Shown here: positions 42,295 to 47,974 of the stretch, in pieces | Position numbering within the stretch: the stretch's first letter is position 1 | Layout: each line of letters opens with the position of its first letter | NCBI RefSeq assembly: GCF_003439925.1 | Contig: NZ_QQRR01000001.1 | Coordinates: 1 to 64,000 of the forward strand | Source: Haloprofundus halophilus | GTDB taxonomy: Archaea; Halobacteriota; Halobacteria; Halobacteriales; Haloferacaceae | Reading direction: 5' to 3' | DNA length: 64,000 nt | Notes under the pieces: model-generated | Told to the model about the DNA's origin: nothing | What the model saw: only the letters and a program-made list of their open reading frames with translations | Database searches by the model: none | Position numbers and translations under genes: made by a program

Positions 42295-43749
42295 TTAACT
42301 ACCGTTTCCGCTCTCGCTACCGTCGACGCCCATCGCCTGGAACAGTTTTCGACGCACCGCCTCCTCGGTCAGCGCCAGCAGCGTGTCGCGGTTGTCCTCG
42401 CTCGTCTCGATGCCGGTGAAGATGCCGAGCGGGATCTCGACGCTCGCCTGCGTGGAGTGGCCGGCCGCCTCGCCGATATCTTTGAACGCGTCCTGGAGGA
42501 TGTTGCCGATGTTCATCCGAATATCCTTCGAGCGTGCGGCGAGGTAGATAGTATCCTCGGCGATGCCGAAGACGGCGGTGGTCGTGATACCTTCCAGATT
42601 CAAGAGATGCTGGGCCGCCTGCGCGAGCGCCTCGCGGTCGCGGATGAACCCCGCGTTCGAGACGAGGTGGCTGCCCTGCACTTCTCGATTTTGGATGGCT
42701 TCGGCGAGCACGTCCAGCGTCTCCGGCGACATCGACGGCGACTCGACCTGTTCGAGCGTGTCGTGGTTGGCGAAGGGGTAGAGGTACGCCGCCGCCGTGA
42801 GGTCGGCGGGGGTTGTGTCGCGCTTGAAGTCGAGCGTCTCCGCACGGATGCCGTACAGCAGCGCGGTGGCGACTTCCTCGCTCGGGCTGAGGTCGAACTC
42901 CTGGATGTACTTCGTGAGGATAGTCGACGTCGAGGAGACGTTGGGTCGGACGTCGGTGAACGTCGCGTCGAACTCCCGGTCGGGTTCGTAGTGGTCGATG
43001 AAGATGTCGATGGGGACCTCGACGTCGAAGTCGCCGGACTTCATGTGGTCGACGAGCGCGACTGCGCCGTACTGCGACAGTGGCTTCGTTTCGTCGCGCG
43101 AGAGCAGGTCGATGCCGAGCAGGTTGACGAACGCCCGGTTCTCCTGGTGGCCGATGTCGCCGTTGTAGAGGATGTCGGCGTCGACGCCGTACTCCTCGGC
43201 GATCTGTCTGAGCGCGACGGCGCTGGCGATGGAGTCGGGGTCGGGGTTGTCGTGCGTCAGGATGGCCAACTCGCCGTCGGTGGCGACGAGCACGTCGGCC
43301 AACTGCCGGGCCTTGTACTCTAACTCGCCGGATTCGAGCGTCCGGAGCGCGGAGTCGGCGATGACCGTCGAGGGGTTGATGACCACGTCCGCGCCGAGTT
43401 CGGTCAGTTCGTCCTCGGAGACGGGGTCCGAGGCGCGCACGACGACGAACTGGTCGCCGCCGCGCTCTCGAATCGTCGAGACGGCCGCCTTGTTCGCCTC
43501 GACGTCCGACGAGAGGATGAGAATGACGTCGCGGTCCTCGACCGCCGACGCGACCTCCGGTTCTCGGATGTCCTGTCTCTGCGCGTTCAGATCTTGGTCG
43601 CGGAGTGCCTCCACCCGACTCTCGTCCTTGTCGAGTATGAGGACGTCTTTACCCCCGGCCGCGAGTTCGTCCGCGACGGCATGCCCGACGCTCCCGCACC
43701 CCAAGATAGCGTACGTAGACATCGAGGAGATGCTGACCTCAGAACTCAT
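42295..43749 (-). CDS. TrkA-N plus DHH/DHHA1 phosphoesterase fusion
   Basis: 484 aa. Residues 10-140 are a Rossmann-like TrkA-N domain (YAILGCGSVGHAVADELA). Residues about 155-330 are a DHH phosphoesterase (LTHDNPDPDSIASAVALRQI, VALVDHMKSG, FIDHYEPDREF with Asp/His metal ligands). The C-terminus has a DHHA1-like GIAEDTIYLAARSKDIRMNI and GGHSTQA-type AGHSTQASVEIPLG. The fold resembles archaeal RecJ-like or nanoRNase/cyclic dinucleotide phosphodiesterases coupled to a nucleotide-sensing domain. Substrate not known. A TGTTAAGTG box lies about 30 bases upstream of 43749. Confidence 0.85.
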   Translation of the reverse strand: MSSEVSISSMSTYAILGCGSVGHAVADELAAGGKDVLILDKDESRVEALRDQDLNAQRQDIREPEVASAVEDRDVILILSSDVEANKAAVSTIRERGGDQFVVVRASDPVSEDELTELGADVVINPSTVIADSALRTLESGELEYKARQLADVLVATDGELAILTHDNPDPDSIASAVALRQIAEEYGVDADILYNGDIGHQENRAFVNLLGIDLLSRDETKPLSQYGAVALVDHMKSGDFDVEVPIDIFIDHYEPDREFDATFTDVRPNVSSTSTILTKYIQEFDLSPSEEVATALLYGIRAETLDFKRDTTPADLTAAAYLYPFANHDTLEQVESPSMSPETLDVLAEAIQNREVQGSHLVSNAGFIRDREALAQAAQHLLNLEGITTTAVFGIAEDTIYLAARSKDIRMNIGNILQDAFKDIGEAAGHSTQASVEIPLGIFTGIETSEDNRDTLLALTEEAVRRKLFQAMGVDGSESGNGS

Positions 43750-44153
43750 CAGTACCTCATGTACCCGCGGACGACACTTAACAGCATTCGTTTCTCTCCC
43801 GAGAGGGCGCTACCGATGCGACGCTCCGGAGACGAGTTCGGCCGCGAGAACTCCGCGGCCCTGACACACCATCGCTCTGTCGCGGCGGTCGTGGCGAGAT
43901 GACGCGGTTACACCGGCGTCACGGCCGTTGCAGAGCGAGCGAACGGACACCCGCTCGCTATCTACATCGTCGGGAGGAGTTCCATTAAACGCTCCAGCTA
44001 AACCGTTTGGTGTGATTCGTGGCAACATGAAACAGGAGTTCGATACCGTACCGCGGGTGAACCGGCTCGGAGAGCCGACACGGTCGGGTTTGCCGCGTTG
44101 CTGCCGTTCCGAAAGGAAACGCCTTTTAGCGTACCCTCGAAAGGTGGTAGTGA
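43750..44153. other. Gene-free gap before tRNA-Lys
   Basis: 404 bases. It contains the promoter of the DHH gene at its left end (TGTTAAGTG on the minus strand near 43780), an AT-richer CCATTAAACG near 43983, and the tRNA promoter CTTTTAGC at about 44122-44130. No frame in between has family resemblance. Confidence 0.55.
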
Positions 44154-44227
44154 GGGCCGGTAGCTCAGTTAGGGAGAGCGACGGACTCTTAATCCGTCGG
44201 TCGGGGGTTCAAATCCCTCCCGGCCCG
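44154..44227 (+). tRNA. tRNA-Lys (CTT anticodon)
   Basis: Acceptor GGGCCGG (44154-44160) pairs with CCGGCCC (44220-44226), discriminator G. Anticodon stem ACGGA / TCCGT encloses loop CTCTTAA with anticodon CTT at 44188-44190. T-arm has GGTTCAAATCC. A TATA-like CTTTTAGC lies about 27 bases upstream. No CCA encoded and no intron. Confidence 0.97.
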
Positions 44228-44395
44228 TTTTCTGCGAACGACGCGAGACCGAAGGTCCCGCAGGCCGTGCAGGCGACTTTTAGGTCGCCCGCAGACAGAG
44301 TGAGCAGTGAAAACGCCACAGAGGAGTAGGAGTAGAGAAGTCGCAGCCTGCGAGCGGAGCGAGCAGGTCCGTCTTCGCGTAGTTCAAATCCCTCC
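44228..44395. repeat. Hairpin-rich segment with partial tRNA-Lys copy
   Basis: The 14-base T-arm/acceptor word GTTCAAATCCCTCC (44207-44220) recurs at 44382-44395. A hairpin GGCGAC / GTCGCC (44272-44289, loop TTTTAG) lies in between. It also holds GAGAAGTCGCAGCC (44335-44348) and GCGAGCGGAGCGAGCAG (44350-44366), both exact matches to words downstream of tRNA-Tyr. Confidence 0.6.
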
Positions 44396-44443
44396 TCGAA
44401 ACTTTTTGTCGCTACTCGCGGACCCCTCCACAGGTGACCGCCC

Positions 44444-45103
44444 GTGTCTGATAGTTCACGCCGCCTCCTGACGCTTCGCCGCCTCGTTGCACTCGCCGGA
44501 CTCGCTTTCGCGGCGACCCTCTACCGACACCTGGTTCGGCCGTGGCACACGTCGTGGGGGGCCACGACGGCCGAACGCCGGTCGTCGCTGCCCGGCGACG
44601 AACTGCTCGACGACGCGCTCGCCCAGTCGACGCGGGCGGTGACCATCGCCGCGCCGCCGGGCGAGGTTTGGTCGTGGCTCGCCCGACCGGGACAGAGCGA
44701 TTTCTACGGCTGTGACTGGTTGGGGAACTTCGTCGGAACCGACGCCCACAGCGCCGACCGGACTCTGCCCGACGAACAGACGCTAACACCGGCCGACACG
44801 GTCCGTCTCGCCCCGACCGAGTACTTCGTCAGTCCGCCGGTGACGACGCTCACCGTTCGAGAACTCGACGCCGAACGCGTGCTCGTCCTGCAGGGGTTCG
44901 ACGGCGGGACGTGGGCGTTCGTGCTCGAACCCATCGCAGCGGAGACGACGCGACTGCTCGTTCGTTCGCGGGCGGCCCCGATTTCGAGCCGGGTCGGTCG
45001 GCTCCTGTACTTTCTGGTCGACGAACCCGCCCACTTCCTGATGGAGCGGGAGATGCTTCTGGGTCTCGAGGCGCGTGCGCGACGGACGCCTCCCGACTCG
45101 TAA
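44444..45103 (+). CDS. SRPBCC-family protein with N-terminal membrane helix
   Basis: 219 aa from GTG 44444. An N-terminal hydrophobic segment (RRLVALAGLAFAATLYRHLV, residues 12-31) likely anchors it. The rest is SRPBCC-like: TRAVTIAAPPGEVWSWLARP, GQSDFYGCDWLGNF, and a strand-rich FVLEPIAAETTRLLVRSRA end. Function unknown. The stop codon lies inside a 20-bp tandem repeat. Confidence 0.75.
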   Translation: MSDSSRRLLTLRRLVALAGLAFAATLYRHLVRPWHTSWGATTAERRSSLPGDELLDDALAQSTRAVTIAAPPGEVWSWLARPGQSDFYGCDWLGNFVGTDAHSADRTLPDEQTLTPADTVRLAPTEYFVSPPVTTLTVRELDAERVLVLQGFDGGTWAFVLEPIAAETTRLLVRSRAAPISSRVGRLLYFLVDEPAHFLMEREMLLGLEARARRTPPDS

Positions 45104-45163
45104 TCGCGTTTATCGACTCGTAATTACGCTTCTCGACCCGCAATCACGTCTATCGACTCGTAA
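45094..45163. repeat. 20-bp tandem repeat (3.5 copies) overlapping a gene end
   Basis: Units at 45094, 45114 and 45134 plus a partial unit at 45154, consensus CGACTCGTAATCACGTTTAT. The first unit contains the stop codon of the SRPBCC gene (45101-45103). Confidence 0.85.
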
Positions 45164-45184
45164 CCCGGCCGTCGAACACGCAGC

Positions 45185-45193
45185 GGTTATAGG
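45185..45193 (+). promoter_or_regulatory. TATA box of the gene at 45218
   Basis: GGTTATAGG about 29 bases before GTG 45218; predicts a leaderless GTG-start mRNA. Confidence 0.65.
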
Positions 45194-45217
45194 GACGACC
45201 CGCCTATCCGCTTCACC

Positions 45218-45934
45218 GTGACCGAGTTCCCCGACGCCGAATCCACCGACGACCTCGTCGCCGACCGCGACGACGTCGTCGCCGAGGTTCGCTCCCACGC
45301 CGGCCAGATCGCCCGCCAACTCGCGCTCCTGCAGGGCGGCGACTACGGCCAGCGGACGTTCAGCACCGACGAGGGCGAGTGGACGCTGAAGTACGAAGCC
45401 GGCGACCTCCAGTACCTCCGCTTCAGCGGGCGCTCCGGAGACGACGTCTACGTCGTCTCGACGAAGCAACCGCCCGAACCGACCGACCTCCACCGCGCGA
45501 TGACCGACTACGACGCGTTCGTCGAATCGTACAACCGCTACGTTCGGTCGCTCGACGGCGTCCTCGACGACGTGCGGAGCGACTTTCCGACCGTGGAGAC
45601 GACCGACTCCGTCGTCTCCGAGCGGAACCGCCTGGTCGAGCGCATCCGGGACGTCGCCGACGCCATCGCTGGCGAACTCCACCGCTACGACGGAACCGAC
45701 TACGGGACGTTCTCCGCCCGGGTCAACGGCGCTCGCTGGGAGTTGAAGCGGGAACAGGCGCGGGTCTCGTACCTCCGCGTCGGCGGACAGAGCGGAACGT
45801 ACCTCGTCTCGCAGTACGAACCGCCGTCGGCGCCGGACGTCCGCGAACACGCCGACGACTTCGTCGCGTTCGTCGACGCCTACAACGACCACGTCGCCGA
45901 CCTGGAGGCGGACCTCTCGGAAATCTCGCTCTGA
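45218..45934 (+). CDS. Duplicated-domain conserved hypothetical protein
   Basis: 238 aa built from two copies of one roughly 110-residue domain. Copy 1: RDDVVAEVRSHAGQIARQLA, GDYGQRTFSTDEGEWTLKYE, GDLQYLRFSG, DDVYVVSTKQPPEPTDL, YDAFVESYNRYV. Copy 2: RNRLVERIRDVADAIAGELH, TDYGTFSARVNGARWELKRE, ARVSYLRVGG, SGTYLVSQYEPPSAPDV, FVAFVDAYNDHV. The family is known to me only as haloarchaeal hypothetical. No membrane segments or signal. GTG start supported by the TATA box. Confidence 0.75.
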   Translation: MTEFPDAESTDDLVADRDDVVAEVRSHAGQIARQLALLQGGDYGQRTFSTDEGEWTLKYEAGDLQYLRFSGRSGDDVYVVSTKQPPEPTDLHRAMTDYDAFVESYNRYVRSLDGVLDDVRSDFPTVETTDSVVSERNRLVERIRDVADAIAGELHRYDGTDYGTFSARVNGARWELKREQARVSYLRVGGQSGTYLVSQYEPPSAPDVREHADDFVAFVDAYNDHVADLEADLSEISL

Positions 45935-46157
45935 ACGTTCTCCGCGTCGGCTGCGCGAACTGTGTTCGTATCCGTCACAGGCAGCAGGTTGATACGTGTG
46001 GCGCGGTGAGGTGGCGACGGAACGCACGATTACACAGTACGCGTCCGTCCGAGCCGATTCGGACAGCGGCCAAAGTCGTCCCACGACACGGCCCGGTCAC
46101 GCTTCCACACGTGGTTCGCTTACAGAGTAACTATGTACTTCTTGGTGAATCACAACG

Positions 46158-46496
46158 ATGTCCAGCGTACGCACTCCGCTCGACGCGGAGAACGAGCCGA
46201 CTCTGACGGAACTGTTCGACGCACTCGCCGACGAGCGACGCCGTCGAATTCTCGACGCGGTCGAGCGAGCCGACCCCCGGCTCCCGGTCGCGTTACTGGC
46301 GAACGCGCTCGCCCCCGACGACGCCGACGAGGACGACGTCCGGACGCTACGCGTCTCGCTCGTCCACTCTCACCTTCCGAGACTCGACGACGTCGGTCTC
46401 CTGTCGTACGACCGCGACGACCGCGTCGTCTCGTCGACTCCGACGACGACGAGAGCGCTCTCCGTCGTCGACGCCGGCCGGGAGGTCCCGCGATGA
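46158..46496 (+). CDS. DUF7344-type HTH protein
   Basis: 112 aa. LTELFDALADERRRRILDAV is the winged-helix opening of the haloarchaeal DUF7344/ArsR-like proteins, followed by LRVSLVHSHLPRLDDVGLLS and YDRDDRVVSSTP wing. Likely a small DNA-binding regulator. Its stop overlaps the next start (ATGA). Confidence 0.8.
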   Translation: MSSVRTPLDAENEPTLTELFDALADERRRRILDAVERADPRLPVALLANALAPDDADEDDVRTLRVSLVHSHLPRLDDVGLLSYDRDDRVVSSTPTTTRALSVVDAGREVPR

Positions 46497-46666
46497 ACCG
46501 GACGCTGTGCCGGTGTCGAGACTGCGAGAGCGTCTACGCCGCCAGAAAACCGACCGACCAGCCGGTCCGGATAATCGGCACCGACGCCGGCTGTCCGTGC
46601 GGCAGCGACGCTCTCTACGAGATGACGAGAGGCAGTTTCAGCAAACTCGACGAGAGCGCGACGTAG
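46493..46666 (+). CDS. Small zinc-finger protein (CxC-x2-C and CPCG)
   Basis: 57 aa. Two Cys knuckles, CRCRDCESVY near the start and GCPCGSDALYEM, resemble the small CPxCG-type zinc-finger micro-proteins of haloarchaea. Translationally coupled to the HTH protein (4-base overlap), so the two probably work together. Function otherwise unknown. Confidence 0.7.
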   Translation: MNRTLCRCRDCESVYAARKPTDQPVRIIGTDAGCPCGSDALYEMTRGSFSKLDESAT

Positions 46667-46702
46667 CGCCGACAGTCACGCGACTCGCCGACCGTCCCGA
46701 AG

Positions 46703-47890
46703 CTACTTCTGCAACTCCGCCGCCGCCGCGTCCAGCGCCTCGTCACCGGAGACGCCGACGTCCTGTGCGTCGAGCGCGTCCGCGAGCGACGCGAGCAGGT
46801 ACGTGACGTTCTTCGGGTTCGCCGAGTGGCCCATGCAGCCGATGCGGAATATCTCGCCGTCGAGGTCGCCGAGTCCGCTGGCGATTTCGAGGTCGTACCG
46901 GTCGAGCAGGTACGAGATGACCGCGCCGTCGTCGACTCCGTCGGGGACGCGAACGGCGTTGAGACTCGGCAGCCAGTAGTCGTCGGCGGCGTTCATCTCC
47001 AGTCCCATCGCCTCGACGCCCGCTTTGAGCGCGCCGGCGACGTGCAGGTGGCGGTCCCAGCGCTCTTCGATGCCTTCCTCGGCGACGAGACGGAGCGCCT
47101 CACGCAGCGCGTAGACGTTCGTGATGGGCGCGGTGTGGTGATACGAGCGGTCGTCGCCCCAGTACCCCTCCAGGAGCGAGAGGTCGAGATACCACGAGCG
47201 CGGCTCCTCCTCCCGCGAGAGCACCTTGTCCATGGCGCGGTCGTTGAGCGTCAGCGGACTCGCGCCCGGCGGACAGGAGAGACACTTCTGCGGGCCCGAG
47301 TACGCCACGTCGACACCCCACTCGTCGGCGCGGAACTCGACGCCGCCCAGAGACGTGACCGTGTCGGCGACGACGTACGCGTCGTGGCTGTGCGCGATGT
47401 CGGTTAGTTCCGAGACGTTCGGTTGGAGCGCGCCCGTGCTCGTCTCGGCGTGGACGAAGCCGAACACGTCGGGCTGGTGTTCGTCGAAGGCGGCCTGTAC
47501 GTCCGCGGGGTCGAGCGGCTCGCCCCACGGTGCCTCGACTTCGACCACGTCGCCGCCCGCGCGCCGGGCCATGCTCGCCATCCGCCCGCCGAAGTAGCCG
47601 TTCGTCGGCACGAGCATCGTGTCGCCGGGTTCGACGAGGTTGCCGATGGCCGCCTCCATCGACGCCGACCCCGTCCCCGAGACGGGAATCGTCCACTGGT
47701 TGTCGGTGCGGAACGTGTAGCGGAGCAGTTCCTGCACCTCGTTCATGATGTCGATGAACGAGGGGTCGAGGTGGCCCACCAACGGCGTGCTCATCGCCCG
47801 CAACACGCGGGGGTGGACGTCGCTCGGTCCGGGACCCATCAGCGTTCGCTGCGGCGGTGTCAGTTCGTCGACGTCGGGCGCGTCGGACAT
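46703..47890 (-). CDS. Alanine/serine-glyoxylate-type aminotransferase
   Basis: 395 aa class V PLP aminotransferase. MGPGPSDVHPRVLRAMSTPL and VGHLDPSFIDIMNEVQELLR open the protein, typical of alanine-glyoxylate/serine-pyruvate aminotransferases; PLP Lys in AYSGPQKCLSCPPGASPL; TVTSLGGVEF holds the PLP-ring Asp region; SGLGDLDGEIFRIGCMGHSA is the C-terminal motif. It lies 84 bases downstream of a FAD/Fe-S 2-hydroxyacid dehydrogenase on the same strand. If that enzyme makes glyoxylate, this one could convert it to glycine (inference). Confidence 0.88.
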   Translation of the reverse strand: MSDAPDVDELTPPQRTLMGPGPSDVHPRVLRAMSTPLVGHLDPSFIDIMNEVQELLRYTFRTDNQWTIPVSGTGSASMEAAIGNLVEPGDTMLVPTNGYFGGRMASMARRAGGDVVEVEAPWGEPLDPADVQAAFDEHQPDVFGFVHAETSTGALQPNVSELTDIAHSHDAYVVADTVTSLGGVEFRADEWGVDVAYSGPQKCLSCPPGASPLTLNDRAMDKVLSREEEPRSWYLDLSLLEGYWGDDRSYHHTAPITNVYALREALRLVAEEGIEERWDRHLHVAGALKAGVEAMGLEMNAADDYWLPSLNAVRVPDGVDDGAVISYLLDRYDLEIASGLGDLDGEIFRIGCMGHSANPKNVTYLLASLADALDAQDVGVSGDEALDAAAAELQK

Positions 47891-47974
47891 GTCCCTCCGT
47901 TTCGCGGACTGCGAGAAAAAGCCATGGGTGTTCGTCGCACGATGCCGGTTTCTCGCGTGCCGACCGCCGCCCGG

